Assembly (NCBI GenBank): GCA_934565655.1
Contig: CAKTIE010000010.1
Span: forward strand, 1-64,000
Source of the DNA: an uncultured Oscillospiraceae bacterium
Lineage (GTDB): Bacteria; Bacillota; Clostridia; Oscillospirales; Oscillospiraceae
Direction: 5' to 3'
DNA length: 64,000 bases
The notes under the pieces: model-generated
Seen by the model: the letters and a program-made list of their open reading frames with translations, nothing else
What the model was told of the DNA's origin: nothing
Database searches by the model: none
Translations under genes and position numbers: made by a program
Part shown: positions 50,186 through 59,464 of the stretch, piece after piece
How the letters are laid out: each line of letters begins with the position of its first letter
Position numbering within the stretch: the stretch's first letter is position 1

Positions 50186-50785
50186 CTATTCGTCCTTTCC
50201 AATTTCAAAGTCGTCGGTCTCGATCACGTCGGGCCGCTGGTGGTTCACGATCTTCACGGTGCACAGGGCGACCGTCAGGTTCAGCACGCCGTCGCACAGC
50301 AGCGACAGGCCCATCAGGGCTGTCAGCGCCCGGACACCGGCGGCAGGCCGGAACACCAGCACCACGCCGATGACGCAGGTCAGCGCCGCCAGCGCCAGCA
50401 CCAGCCACCAGCGGCGGATGCCGAACCGGCGGGAATCCGCGGCGATCTGGATCTTGAACAGGCCGTCGGCCAGCACCGGGATGCCGAACATGACGCACAG
50501 GAAGCTCATGGCGTCGCCGGGATGGCTGAGGGTCACCACGCCCAGCACCATCAGCAGTATGCCGAAGGCCAGATCGTACTGGAAGGCCAGCCGGAACAAG
50601 TCGCGGGAGAAATAGCCCACCAGCTTCACCGCGCCGAACACGATCATGCCGATGCCCAGCAGCCGTCCGATCCATACTGCCGAGGCGTCCGGCGTGAACA
50701 GCAGCACCACGCCCAGCAGGCAGAACAGCGCGGACATAACGATGTAACTGATCTTGGCCGCCTTCATAGGTGTGACAGAACGCAT
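50186..50785 (-). CDS. DUF308/HdeD-like membrane protein
   Basis: A 199-residue protein with six predicted helices and the paired Gly-rich helix pattern of DUF308 (HdeD family). Function in Gram-positives is unknown. The ATG at 50785 has AAAGGGGG eight bases upstream. It heads the DUF308-MMPL-coiled-coil operon. A terminator after the upstream TetR gene means it probably has its own promoter in the 50786-50860 gap. Confidence 0.78.
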   Translation of the reverse strand: MRSVTPMKAAKISYIVMSALFCLLGVVLLFTPDASAVWIGRLLGIGMIVFGAVKLVGYFSRDLFRLAFQYDLAFGILLMVLGVVTLSHPGDAMSFLCVMFGIPVLADGLFKIQIAADSRRFGIRRWWLVLALAALTCVIGVVLVFRPAAGVRALTALMGLSLLCDGVLNLTVALCTVKIVNHQRPDVIETDDFEIGKDE

Positions 50786-50860
50786 TATCTTACCCCCTTT
50801 GCAGATGTTTTTTTCAGCATAGCGGAGTATAGCATTTCCCGGGAAAAGGGGAAATGGACA

Positions 50861-50896
50861 GAAAAAGGCCCGCTGTCCAAGATTTGGACAGCGGGC
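50861..50896 (-). terminator. Terminator after the TetR-type regulator
   Basis: GCCCGCTGTCCAA and TTGGACAGCGGGC pair around three bases, followed on the minus strand by CTTTTTCTG. It separates the regulator from the DUF308 operon. Confidence 0.88.
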
Positions 50897-50940
50897 TGCA
50901 ATTGCCTGCTTTTTGGGCAAACGGGGCGGTTTGCCTAAAT

Positions 50941-51501
50941 TCACTTGCCCTCCCGGCTGCGGCGGATGATCAGCTCCGGCACGTCCCGGCTCAGCTCCAG
51001 CATCCGGTGCAGGTCGTCATAGGCGGCGTCGGTCATGCCCCGGTCGATCCAGTCGATGCACATGCCGAACAGCTGGCATTTCATGAACCGGATCACGATC
51101 TGCCGGTCGCTTTCGCTCATGAGATCGTCGGGAAAGGCGGTGGCGATATAGGCGGACACCGCATAGTCGCACAGCCGCAGCATGCTCTGGGTGAACACAT
51201 CCCGGTTTACCGAGTGGTAGATGTGCATGACCGCGCGCTTATTCTCCAGCGCGAACTGAAACGCCATGTGGAAGCACTCGTCCAGCGACGAGATGGAGGG
51301 GTATGCCTGGATCAGCTGCTCCGTCTGCTCGGTGATAATCTCGCCCAGCAGGGAGGGAATGTCGTGAAAATGGTAGTAGAAGGAGTTGCGGTTGATGCCG
51401 CAGTCCTCCACAATGTCCCGCACGCTGATCTTGTTCAGGGGCTGTTGGTTCAGCAGCTTCAGAAAAGAGGCCTTGATCGCCTGCTTTGTAAAGTTTGCCA
51501 T
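50941..51501 (-). CDS. TetR/AcrR-family regulator
   Basis: A 186-residue repressor. The N-terminal helix-turn-helix (Ile-Ser-Val-Arg-Asp-Ile-Val, then Ile-Asn-Arg-Asn-Ser-Phe-Tyr-Tyr-His-Phe) is clear; the ligand-binding C-terminus is helical. It resembles the subgroup with a DhaS-like C-terminal domain. Sitting just upstream of, and in the same direction as, the DUF308-MMPL operon, it most likely controls it, although a terminator lies between. Confidence 0.85.
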   Translation of the reverse strand: MANFTKQAIKASFLKLLNQQPLNKISVRDIVEDCGINRNSFYYHFHDIPSLLGEIITEQTEQLIQAYPSISSLDECFHMAFQFALENKRAVMHIYHSVNRDVFTQSMLRLCDYAVSAYIATAFPDDLMSESDRQIVIRFMKCQLFGMCIDWIDRGMTDAAYDDLHRMLELSRDVPELIIRRSREGK

Positions 51502-51571
51502 AGCGTCCTCCGTTTCGATGGTATCTGGAGTATATCACAAAACTGGCCGCAAGGCAAGCGGCGGAGATGTC

Positions 51572-51605
51572 AAAAAATGGCAGGTCATGCGACCTGCCAT
51601 TTTTC
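51572..51605. terminator. Intrinsic terminator after the binding-protein gene
   Basis: AAAAAATGGCAGGTC and GACCTGCCATTTTT pair around ATGC. It lies just after the stop of the ABC binding protein on the minus strand. Confidence 0.9.
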
Positions 51606-51613
51606 ATGTGAAA

Positions 51614-52957
51614 TTACTCCTTCGCCGCGGCGTTGGCGTTGTCCGCGAAGGTGTCGGTCTCGATCACCACGTCGCCGCCGTTTTCAATGCGCTGCAGCAG
51701 GTTCCACCACTCGGTGCGGGCGGTGGCCCAGCCGGGCGTCAGCTGATAGTAATTGCCCAGCTGATCGGTCAGCTTTCCGTATGCCTGCATCACGTCGCTG
51801 CCGCTCCAGATGCCGGACAGATTCACGCCGTCGGCGGCGGAGCGGACGGGGAAGCAGCCGGCGGCCTTTACGGCGGCGGAAGTGCCCTGCCCGTCGGCAA
51901 AGTAGCGGATCAGCAGCTTGGCGGCCTCCAGCTTCTCCTGATCGCCGTTATCAAAGGCACCGAAGCACCAGATGTCGCCCTCCAGACGGCTCTCGCCGGT
52001 CTCGGAGGGGAAGGACATGAACTCGATGGTCTGGCCGTTGACGGTCTTGCCCGCCTCGTGCACGACAGGCTCCGCGCCCTCCTCGGCAGGCTCGTCCACG
52101 ATCTCGGCGGTCTGCCGGGCAAGGCTCCAGCAGAAGGACATTTTCAGCGACTCGTGATAGAACAGCGTGGCCTCCTCGTCGCCGTTGATGGTGTCATCAA
52201 ACTCGATGCCCTTGGTGTCCCGCAGCAGGGTCAGCGCCTGCTGGATGGGCTCGGAATTCACGGTGTAGGCGGTGTGGGCGGCGTTGGTGAATTCGCCGCC
52301 GTACAGGTTGGTGATCAGGGCGCGGGTGCCCTCGTCGCCGTTCTGGCCGGAGCAGTACACGGCGGCCACCGTCTCGCCGTACTTGCTGTACAGGGCCTTG
52401 ACGGCACTGACGAATTGCTCGGTGGTCCAGGTGCGGGTCTCCAGATCAATGTACTGGTCGGCGCCCGCCGTCACGAAGGCGTCATAGTTGATGGCCATGC
52501 ACTGGACGTTCATGGCGAAGGGATAGGCGTAGCATTTGCCGTCAGAGGTGAAGCAGGCGCTTTGGCAGGCGTCGTTGATCTCCGCCTTGTCGCCGTCATC
52601 CCACAGGTCGGACAGATCGGCCAGCATGCCCTCCGCGCCCCAGGTCTTTACCAGCCGGTCGGGCTGGGCCAGCAGAATGTCGGGGGCCTCTCCGCCGTCC
52701 ACAGCGGTGCTGAGCTTATCGTCGCCGGTGGCCTCGTCCAGACACTGCACCGTCACATGGATGTCGGGGTAGACGCTGTTGAACTGGGTCAGCAGGTTTT
52801 CCACCGCCGCCTTGTCACCCCAGTCGCCTGCGGGATATGTCCACAGCGTCAGCTCGATGACGCTCGTCTCCTCGCTGTTATCTGCCGTGTCCTGACCGCA
52901 GGCTGTCACAGACAGCGCCAGCGTCAGGACCAGCAGGAATGCCAGCAGTTTTTTCAT
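51614..52957 (-). CDS. ABC transporter substrate-binding lipoprotein
   Basis: A 447-residue extracellular solute-binding protein of the sugar (family 1) type. The lipoprotein signal ends Val-Thr-Ala-Cys (Cys 20). The mature part begins with a beta strand (Ile-Glu-Leu-Thr-Leu-Trp-Thr-Tyr) and has the Ala-Pro-Asp-Ile-Leu-Leu-Ala motif. No permease or ATPase gene is adjacent, so it is an orphan binding protein or its partners lie elsewhere. GGAGG precedes the ATG. The ligand cannot be predicted. Confidence 0.85.
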   Translation of the reverse strand: MKKLLAFLLVLTLALSVTACGQDTADNSEETSVIELTLWTYPAGDWGDKAAVENLLTQFNSVYPDIHVTVQCLDEATGDDKLSTAVDGGEAPDILLAQPDRLVKTWGAEGMLADLSDLWDDGDKAEINDACQSACFTSDGKCYAYPFAMNVQCMAINYDAFVTAGADQYIDLETRTWTTEQFVSAVKALYSKYGETVAAVYCSGQNGDEGTRALITNLYGGEFTNAAHTAYTVNSEPIQQALTLLRDTKGIEFDDTINGDEEATLFYHESLKMSFCWSLARQTAEIVDEPAEEGAEPVVHEAGKTVNGQTIEFMSFPSETGESRLEGDIWCFGAFDNGDQEKLEAAKLLIRYFADGQGTSAAVKAAGCFPVRSAADGVNLSGIWSGSDVMQAYGKLTDQLGNYYQLTPGWATARTEWWNLLQRIENGGDVVIETDTFADNANAAAKE

Positions 52958-53129
52958 TTGATTTCCTCCTTATATACCTGGATTTTGCCCCGAAATGGAA
53001 ACAAAGCCCATCGTATGACCTTGTGTATTGTATAGAAGTCGCGGCCAAATGTCAAGTCATGGCAAAAATGGGCGTGGTATAGGATGCCTTTTTCCGGCAA
53101 ACACTAGTGAAAAAGGAGGGAGCGCACAC

Positions 53130-53834
53130 ATGAATTACAGCGCCAACAGCTGCCAGAGCGGCGAAAACGAAAACCGTGAAACGCCACAGCAGCAGATCAT
53201 CGAAATGGGCTCCACGGTGGTGAAAAACAGGCGGGGCACCATCCACTGCCTGACCATCATCGGACAGGTGGAGGGCCACACCACCCTGCCTTCCAATGTA
53301 AAGACCACCAAATATGAGCACGTTCTTCCGCTGCTGGCCTCGGTGGAGGAGAAGGACGATGTGGACGGCCTTTTGCTGCTGCTGAACACGGTGGGCGGCG
53401 ATATCGAGGCGGGCCTTGGCATCGCGGAGCTGGTGGCGGGCATGACCAAGCCTACCGCCACGCTGGTGCTGGGCGGCGGACACTCCATCGGCGTGCCGCT
53501 GGCGGTGTGCGGCAAGGCCACCTTCATTGTGCCCAGCGCGTCCATGACCATCCATCCCGTCCGCATGTCGGGACAGGTCATCGCCGCCCCGGCCACCTAC
53601 CGGTACTTTGAGCGGATCCAGGAGCGGATCATCGACTTTGTGGCCCGCAATTCCCGCATCAGCGCCGAGAAGTTCCGAGAGCTGATGCTGTCGGTGGGGG
53701 ATATGGCCAACGATGTGGGCAGCGTGATCTATGGGCAGGAGGCGGTGGCGTTGGGCATCATCGACCGCATCGGCTCGCTGGGCGACGCGCTGGACGCCCT
53801 GTACAAGATGGTGGAAAAGGACAGAGAGGGGTAA
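53130..53834 (+). CDS. TepA/ClpP-fold serine protease (translocation-enhancing type)
   Basis: A 234-residue Clp-fold protease. The nucleophile is in Gly-Gly-Gly-His-Ser-Ile-Gly (Ser 119) and the His in Met-Thr-Ile-His-Pro (His 142), spaced as in TepA/SDH-type proteins. It lacks a signal peptide and the N-terminus is polar. TepA homologues aid protein secretion and occur in spore formers. The ATG at 53130 follows AAAAGGAGGG; earlier in-frame codons have no site. It is a single gene. Confidence 0.82.
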   Translation: MNYSANSCQSGENENRETPQQQIIEMGSTVVKNRRGTIHCLTIIGQVEGHTTLPSNVKTTKYEHVLPLLASVEEKDDVDGLLLLLNTVGGDIEAGLGIAELVAGMTKPTATLVLGGGHSIGVPLAVCGKATFIVPSASMTIHPVRMSGQVIAAPATYRYFERIQERIIDFVARNSRISAEKFRELMLSVGDMANDVGSVIYGQEAVALGIIDRIGSLGDALDALYKMVEKDREG

Positions 53835-54240
53835 GGAGATGTGCGTAGGGCGGCATGTGGTTATGCCGCCCTGCGCACAGGCTGCGGTGACCGTTTCGTA
53901 GGGCGGGGTGATCCTGTTGCGGTGCCCAAAATTTCTGCGCTGCCTTACGGCGGGCGCTTGAAATTTTGACCGCTGCCACTCACTCCCCTCGCTGTATCTG
54001 CCACAGGCAGCGCTCGGTTCGCTCCCCACACCCCGCCTCCGTCATACGGACAGGGTACGATGATTGATTCGTAGGGGGCGGCGTCCTCGACGCCCCGGCG
54101 GTTTACCGGACACGGTATCATAAGTTGTGCGGGCCGTCGGGGACGCCGGCCCCTACAAAACACCACAAGTCCACCCCGTCAACTTTATCTTGAAAAATAC
54201 ACGCTTTTCTGATACACTAATCTAGTTAAAGTATGCCATT
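53835..54240. other. Gene-free gap with three structured repeats
   Basis: About 400 bases before smc hold no credible gene. First comes a hairpin (AGGGCGGCAT/ATGCCGCCCT, about 53848-53873). Then a nested palindrome: GGCGGGGTG at 53902 pairs with CACCCCGCC at 54029, with CAAAATTTC and GAAATTTTG inside it. Last is the second copy of the 85-base interspersed repeat. The gap looks like a landing zone for small repeats. Confidence 0.6.
54071..54156. repeat. Interspersed repeat with terminal inverted repeats, copy 2
   Basis: This has the same design as 21137-21221: left end GTAGGGGGCGGCGTCCTCG, right end the near-complement GTAGGGGCCGGCGTCCCCG. The copies share the outer arms and the central GTTTACCGGA but differ in the middle. 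Two copies 33 kb apart, both between genes, support a dispersed element. Confidence 0.8.
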
Positions 54241-54259
54241 GTAAAATGAGGTGGACTAT

Positions 54260-57200
54260 TTGTATCTTAAAGCGCTGGAAATTCAGGGCTTCAAATCGTT
54301 TCCCGATAAGACGGTTCTGAATTTCGGAGAGGATATCACCGCCATCGTGGGCCCCAACGGCTCCGGTAAGTCCAATATCTCCGATGCCATCCGCTGGGTC
54401 ATGGGCGAGCAGAACTCCCGCCAGCTCCGCGGCGCGAAAATGGAGGACGTGATCTTCGGCGGCACGGAGAAGCGCAGCCAGATGGGCTTTGCGCAGGTGA
54501 CACTGGTCATCGACAACACGGAACATATCTTTCCCCGTGACGAGGCGGAGGTGGCCGTTACCCGCCGCTATTACCGCAGCGGTGAATCGGAATATTACAT
54601 CAACAAGCAGTCGGTGCGCCTGAAGGACGTGAACGAGCTGTTCATGGACACCGGCATGGGCCGCGAGGGCTATTCCATCATCGGCCAGGGCAAGATCGAC
54701 GAGATATTGTCCGTCAAGTCCGGCGAGCGCCGCGAGGTGTTCGAGGAGGCGGCAGGCATCAGCAAGTACCGCCACCGCAAGGAGGAGGCCGAGCGGAAGC
54801 TGGAGCGCACCCAGGAGAATCTGGTGCGCATCAACGACAAGATCGCGGAGCTGGAGCTGCAGGTGGAGCCGCTGCGCCAGCAGGCGGAGGTGGCCAAGAA
54901 ATATCTGGTGCTGCGTGACGAGCTGCGTGTGCTGGAGATCAGCGTGTGGCTGGAGCAGCTGCAAAATCTGAAAACCGCCAAGTTCAAGCTGCAGACCGAT
55001 GTGGAGAGCGCCCGCGCCGACAAGGAGCGGGCCGAAGCAGAGCTGGAAGCCGCCTATGCCGCCGCCGAGGAGCTGAGCGAGCAGGTGCGGCAGAACGATC
55101 TGCAGGCGGAAGCGCTGCGGGGACAGGTGAGCCAGCTGGAATCCGCCTCCGGCGAGCATGACAGCGCCATCGCCGTGCTGCGCACCTCCGTGGAGCACAA
55201 CAATGAAAGCATTGCCCGTATCCGCCGGGAGATGGAGGATACGGAGAACCGGGCGGGCAGCCTGCAGTCTCAGGTGGACGCCCAGCTGGATCGCATCGAC
55301 CAGATCGACGCCGAGAGCGCCGCGCTGGAGCGGGAGCTGGAAGCTCTGCTGACGCAGGCCCGTGAGCTGAGCGACACCGCGGCGGGCGCGGCCCGCACGG
55401 CAGAGTCTCTGCGGGCGGAGGAAGCGCTGCTGCTGTCCGCCGCCGCCGACGGCAAGGCGGAGCTGTCCGCCCTGCGGTCCGGCCTGAGCCAGATCGCGGA
55501 GCGCCGGGCCCATACGGAGCAGGAGCTTACTGCCGCACAGGAGAAGCTGGAGCAGAGCGGCCGGGAATCCAAGGAAAACCGGAAGCTCCTCAACGAAGCC
55601 AAAGAGGAAGCGCAGGCCGTCAGCAACATCATTCAGGGCCACGGCCTGAAGATGGAGGGCCGCAAGAAGCGTGCCACCGATGCCGAGGCGGAGAAATTGC
55701 AGCTGACCATGGACGTGGCGGCGCTGGAAAACCGCATCCGTCTGCTGACGGAGATGGAGAAGGAGTACGAGGGCTTCTCCAAGGCGGTAAAGCTGGTGAT
55801 GCAGGCGGCGGAGAAGAAGGCCCTGCGGGGCATCCGCGGCCCGGTGGCCAGTCTGATGAAGACTGAGGAGCAGTACACGGTGGCGCTGGAGGTGGCGCTG
55901 GGCGCCGGTATGCAGAACATCGTGGTAGAGCGGGAGGAGGACGGCAAGTCCGCCATCGGCTATCTGAAGCAGAGGGACGGCGGCCGGGCCACGTTCCTGC
56001 CCATGAGCGCCGTTCGCGGCGAGACCCTGCGGGAGAACGTCAGCGGCGAATACGGCTTTGTGGGCATTGCCGCCGACCTGATCTCCTATGATAAGCAGTA
56101 TGACGGCATCTTCAGGAGCCTGCTGGGCCGCACCGTAGTGGTGGAGGATCTGGACTGCGGTATCGCCATGGCCCGCAAATTCCGCAGCGCCTTCCGCATC
56201 GTCACGCTGGATGGACAGGTGATGAACCGGGGCGGCTCCATGACCGGCGGCAGCGTCAGCCGCAGCGCCGGTGTGCTGAGCCGTGCCAACGAGCTGGAAA
56301 AGCTCAGCGGAAAGATGGACGGTATGCAGGATAAGCTGTCCGCCGCCAAGCAGAAGGCCGAGGATACCCAGCGTGAGCTGCAAAAGGCCCAGTACGAGCT
56401 GGAGGTGGCCTCCGCCCAGCAGCGCAAGGCCGAGGATCTGGTGCTGCAATATCAGGGCAAGCAGGAGCATTACGATATCCTGCTGACCACGCTGGAGCAG
56501 AGCTGCGAGGACTTGCAGAGCGAACTGAACACCTTTGCTCAGCGTGCCAAGGATGATGAAACGCGCTGCGCCGCCGTGGAGGCGGACGTGGCGGAGAAGG
56601 AAGAGAAGGCTGCCGTCCTCCACCGTCAGGCGGAGGAGAGCCAGACCGGCCAGAGTGACCTGATGGAAAAGACCAACGCCCTGTCGGACCAGATCGCGGA
56701 GAAGAAGGCGGCGCAGGCGGCGCTGGCCGCCGAGCGCGGCGCGGGCGAACGCAGCATCGTCGACCTGAAACGCCTGCGGCTGGATATGGTCACCGACCGG
56801 GAGCAGCGTCAGGAACTGATGGAGAAGTTTGCCGCCGCCAACGAAAAGGCGCAGGGCGACATTGCCGCCCATCAAGCGCAGCTGGACGAGCTGCATGCCC
56901 GGGGCGACGCCCTGCGGACGCAGCTGACTGCCCTGTCAGAGCAGAAGCTTCAGTTGGAGGGCCAGCGGGACGCCAAGAATCGGGAGAGCCGCAGCTGCAA
57001 CGACGCGGTCATCGCCACCACGCAGGAGCTTTCCCGCATGGAGCAGAAGCTGCAGGGCAACGCCATGGAGGAAAAGGCCCTGCTGGACAAGCTGTGGGAG
57101 CGCTATGAGCTGAGCCACAGCGCCGCGCTGGAGCAGCGCATCGAGCTGGAGAGCGTTTCCAAGGCCACCCGCCGCATCGCGGAGCTGACGCGGGAGATCA

Positions 57201-57826
57201 AGGGGCTGGGAACACCCAATATCGGCGCCATCGAGGAGTACGAACGGGTCAACACCCGCTACACCTACCTGTCTGAGCAGCGCACCGACGTGGAGAAGGC
57301 CCGCGAGGAGCTGCTGGGCGTCATCGAGGAGCTGACCAAGCAGATGACGGCCATCTTCGCCCAGCAGTTCAAGCTGCTGAACGAGAGCTTCCAGGAGACG
57401 TTTCTGGAGCTGTTCGGCGGCGGCAAGGCCCAGCTGGAGCTGGAGGATGAGAAGGATATCCTCAACTGCGGCATCGAGATCCGCGTGCAGCCGCCCGGAA
57501 AGCAGCTGAAAACCATCACGCTGCTGTCCGGCGGAGAGAAGGCCTTCGTGGCCATCGCCCTGTATTTCGCTATTTTGAAGGTACATCCCACGCCGTTCTG
57601 CGTCATGGACGAGATCGAGGCGGCGCTGGACGAGTCCAACGTGGTGCGCTATGCCCGCTATATGCGCCGCATCGCCGGAAAGACCCAGTTCATCGTGATC
57701 ACCCACCGCCGCGGCACCATGGAGGAGGCCGACGTGCTGTACGGCGTCACCATGCAGGAGCGGGGCGTCAGCCGCATCCTGACCATCAACATGAACGACA
57801 TGGCAAAAGAGCTGAACATCAAATAA
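54260..57826 (+). CDS. smc: Chromosome segregation protein SMC
   Basis: A 1188-residue SMC ATPase that organises the chromosome with ScpAB. Walker A GPNGSGKS (31-38), two long coiled coils (about 165-500 and 665-1010) around a hinge, then the ABC signature Leu-Ser-Gly-Gly-Glu-Lys-Ala and Walker B Cys-Val-Met-Asp-Glu-Ile-Glu-Ala. The start is taken as TTG at 54260, giving the family's Met-Tyr-Leu-Lys-Ala-Leu-Glu-Ile, with GAGGTGG just upstream; GTG at 54251 overlaps that site. ftsY follows after ten bases. Confidence 0.97.
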   Translation: MYLKALEIQGFKSFPDKTVLNFGEDITAIVGPNGSGKSNISDAIRWVMGEQNSRQLRGAKMEDVIFGGTEKRSQMGFAQVTLVIDNTEHIFPRDEAEVAVTRRYYRSGESEYYINKQSVRLKDVNELFMDTGMGREGYSIIGQGKIDEILSVKSGERREVFEEAAGISKYRHRKEEAERKLERTQENLVRINDKIAELELQVEPLRQQAEVAKKYLVLRDELRVLEISVWLEQLQNLKTAKFKLQTDVESARADKERAEAELEAAYAAAEELSEQVRQNDLQAEALRGQVSQLESASGEHDSAIAVLRTSVEHNNESIARIRREMEDTENRAGSLQSQVDAQLDRIDQIDAESAALERELEALLTQARELSDTAAGAARTAESLRAEEALLLSAAADGKAELSALRSGLSQIAERRAHTEQELTAAQEKLEQSGRESKENRKLLNEAKEEAQAVSNIIQGHGLKMEGRKKRATDAEAEKLQLTMDVAALENRIRLLTEMEKEYEGFSKAVKLVMQAAEKKALRGIRGPVASLMKTEEQYTVALEVALGAGMQNIVVEREEDGKSAIGYLKQRDGGRATFLPMSAVRGETLRENVSGEYGFVGIAADLISYDKQYDGIFRSLLGRTVVVEDLDCGIAMARKFRSAFRIVTLDGQVMNRGGSMTGGSVSRSAGVLSRANELEKLSGKMDGMQDKLSAAKQKAEDTQRELQKAQYELEVASAQQRKAEDLVLQYQGKQEHYDILLTTLEQSCEDLQSELNTFAQRAKDDETRCAAVEADVAEKEEKAAVLHRQAEESQTGQSDLMEKTNALSDQIAEKKAAQAALAAERGAGERSIVDLKRLRLDMVTDREQRQELMEKFAAANEKAQGDIAAHQAQLDELHARGDALRTQLTALSEQKLQLEGQRDAKNRESRSCNDAVIATTQELSRMEQKLQGNAMEEKALLDKLWERYELSHSAALEQRIELESVSKATRRIAELTREIKGLGTPNIGAIEEYERVNTRYTYLSEQRTDVEKAREELLGVIEELTKQMTAIFAQQFKLLNESFQETFLELFGGGKAQLELEDEKDILNCGIEIRVQPPGKQLKTITLLSGGEKAFVAIALYFAILKVHPTPFCVMDEIEAALDESNVVRYARYMRRIAGKTQFIVITHRRGTMEEADVLYGVTMQERGVSRILTINMNDMAKELNIK

Positions 57827-57836
57827 GGAGAACACT

Positions 57837-58706
57837 ATGGGATTTTTCAAGCAGCTCAAGGAGGCCTGGCTGGCCTCTGTGACATTTGATAAGCTGGACG
57901 ACGAGTTCTATGACCAGCTGGAGGAGGCGCTGATCTTAGCTGACGTGGGCGTGGAGCCTGCCACCGACGCGGTGGCCAAGCTGCGCAAGCGGGTAAAGGA
58001 GCGGCTGCTGACCCGTGCCGACGAGGTGAAGGATGCCCTGCGGGCCATTCTGGCGGAAAAGCTGGAGGTGGGCGACGCGGCGCTGGATCTGTCCACCACA
58101 CCCAGCATCGTGCTGTTCATCGGCGTCAACGGTGTGGGCAAGACCACGTCCATCGGCAAGCTGGCCGCCCAGCTGAAGGCGGAGGGCAAAAAGGTGCTGC
58201 TGTGCGCCGGTGATACCTTCCGCGCCGCCGCCGCCGATCAGCTGGAGATCTGGGCCAACCGTGCCGGTGTGGATATCATCCGCCAGCACGAGGGCGCCGA
58301 CCCCGGCTCTGTGCTGTTTGACGCTTTGCAGGCCGCCAAGGCCCGCGGCGTGGACGTGGTGCTGTGCGACACGGCGGGCCGCCTGCACAACAAGCAGAAC
58401 CTGATGAACGAGCTGGCCAAGCTGCGGAAGATCATCGCCCGGGAATGCCCGGACTCCGTATGCGAGACGCTGCTGGTGCTGGATGCCACCACCGGCCAGA
58501 ACGGCCTGATCCAGGCCCGGACTTTCAAGGAGACGGCGGGCCTGACCGGCATCGTCCTGACCAAGCTGGACGGCACCGCCAAGGGCGGTATCGTCATCGC
58601 CATCGCCCAGGAGCTGCAGGTGCCGGTGAAGTTCGTGGGCGTGGGCGAGGGCATCGACGACCTGAAGCCCTTCGACGCCAGGGAGTTTACCGCAGACCTG
58701 TTCTGA
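57837..58706 (+). CDS. ftsY: Signal recognition particle receptor FtsY
   Basis: A 289-residue GTPase docking ribosome-SRP complexes at the membrane. G1 is Gly-Val-Asn-Gly-Val-Gly-Lys-Thr-Thr (96-104), G3 is Asp-Thr-Ala-Gly-Arg-Leu-His, and G4 Thr-Lys-Leu-Asp-Gly-Thr-Ala-Lys-Gly-Gly. Only the NG domain is present, without an acidic A domain, as usual in Clostridia. AAGGAG precedes the ATG. It sits in the smc-ftsY pair. Confidence 0.97.
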   Translation: MGFFKQLKEAWLASVTFDKLDDEFYDQLEEALILADVGVEPATDAVAKLRKRVKERLLTRADEVKDALRAILAEKLEVGDAALDLSTTPSIVLFIGVNGVGKTTSIGKLAAQLKAEGKKVLLCAGDTFRAAAADQLEIWANRAGVDIIRQHEGADPGSVLFDALQAAKARGVDVVLCDTAGRLHNKQNLMNELAKLRKIIARECPDSVCETLLVLDATTGQNGLIQARTFKETAGLTGIVLTKLDGTAKGGIVIAIAQELQVPVKFVGVGEGIDDLKPFDAREFTADLF

Positions 58707-58738
58707 GCCGAAAAAACACCGAAAGGGAAGTGATATCC

Positions 58739-59464
58739 GTGACCAGAGCTGACGGAAGAAAGTACGATGAATTGCGTGATGTGACCATCACGCCGGATTT
58801 CAATAAATTTGCCGAGGGCAGCGTCCTCATCCGCTGCGGCGACACGGTGGTGCTGTGCACCGCGTCGGTGGAGGAGCGGGTGCCGCCCCATGTGAGGCCC
58901 GGCTGCGGCTGGGTCACGGCGGAATACTCCATGCTGCCCCGGGCCAACCGTGAGCGCAGCCGCCGGGATGTGGACAAGCTGAAGCTCAGCAGCCGCAGCG
59001 CCGAGATCCAGCGGCTCATCGGCCGCAGCCTGCGGGCGGCGGTGGACATGAGGCGGCTGGGCGAGCGCACCATCACCATCGACTGCGACGTGCTGCAGGG
59101 CGACGGCGGCACCCGTACCGCCAGCGTCACCGGCGGCTTTGTGGCGCTTGCGCTGGCCTGCCGCCGGCTGGTGAAGGAGGGCTGTATCAGCCGCATGCCC
59201 ATCAAGCATTATGTGGCGGGCGTCAGCGCCGGTATCGTGGACGATACGGCGGTGCTGGATCTGCCCTATGCCGAGGACAGCCGCGCCCAGGTGGATCTGA
59301 ACTGCATCATGAACGAGCTGGGCGAGATCATTGAGATCCAGGGCACCGGCGAGGGCCGTGCCTTCACCGTGGCGGAGCAGCAGGAGCTGGTGGCCCTGTG
59401 CGCCAAGGGCAACCGCGAGCTGATCGCCAGACAGAAAGAGATAGTGGGGGATATTCTGCGATGA
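58739..59464 (+). CDS. rph: Ribonuclease PH
   Basis: A 241-residue phosphorolytic exonuclease trimming tRNA 3' ends. It begins Thr-Arg-Ala-Asp-Gly-Arg-Lys-Tyr-Asp-Glu-Leu-Arg and holds Asp-Gly-Gly-Thr-Arg-Thr-Ala-Ser and Gly-Thr-Gly-Glu-Gly, the phosphate-binding signatures. The start is GTG at 58739 behind AAAGGGAAG; the longer frame back to 58364 is a shadow of ftsY. It overlaps rdgB in an ATGA. Confidence 0.96.
   Translation: MTRADGRKYDELRDVTITPDFNKFAEGSVLIRCGDTVVLCTASVEERVPPHVRPGCGWVTAEYSMLPRANRERSRRDVDKLKLSSRSAEIQRLIGRSLRAAVDMRRLGERTITIDCDVLQGDGGTRTASVTGGFVALALACRRLVKEGCISRMPIKHYVAGVSAGIVDDTAVLDLPYAEDSRAQVDLNCIMNELGEIIEIQGTGEGRAFTVAEQQELVALCAKGNRELIARQKEIVGDILR

Noticed and set aside
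46076..50373. Plus-strand frames of 750-772 codons opposite the coiled-coil and MMPL genes
   Set aside because: Low-complexity Gly/His/Gln products mirror the codon pattern of the minus-strand genes; those genes have signal, helices and coupled starts.
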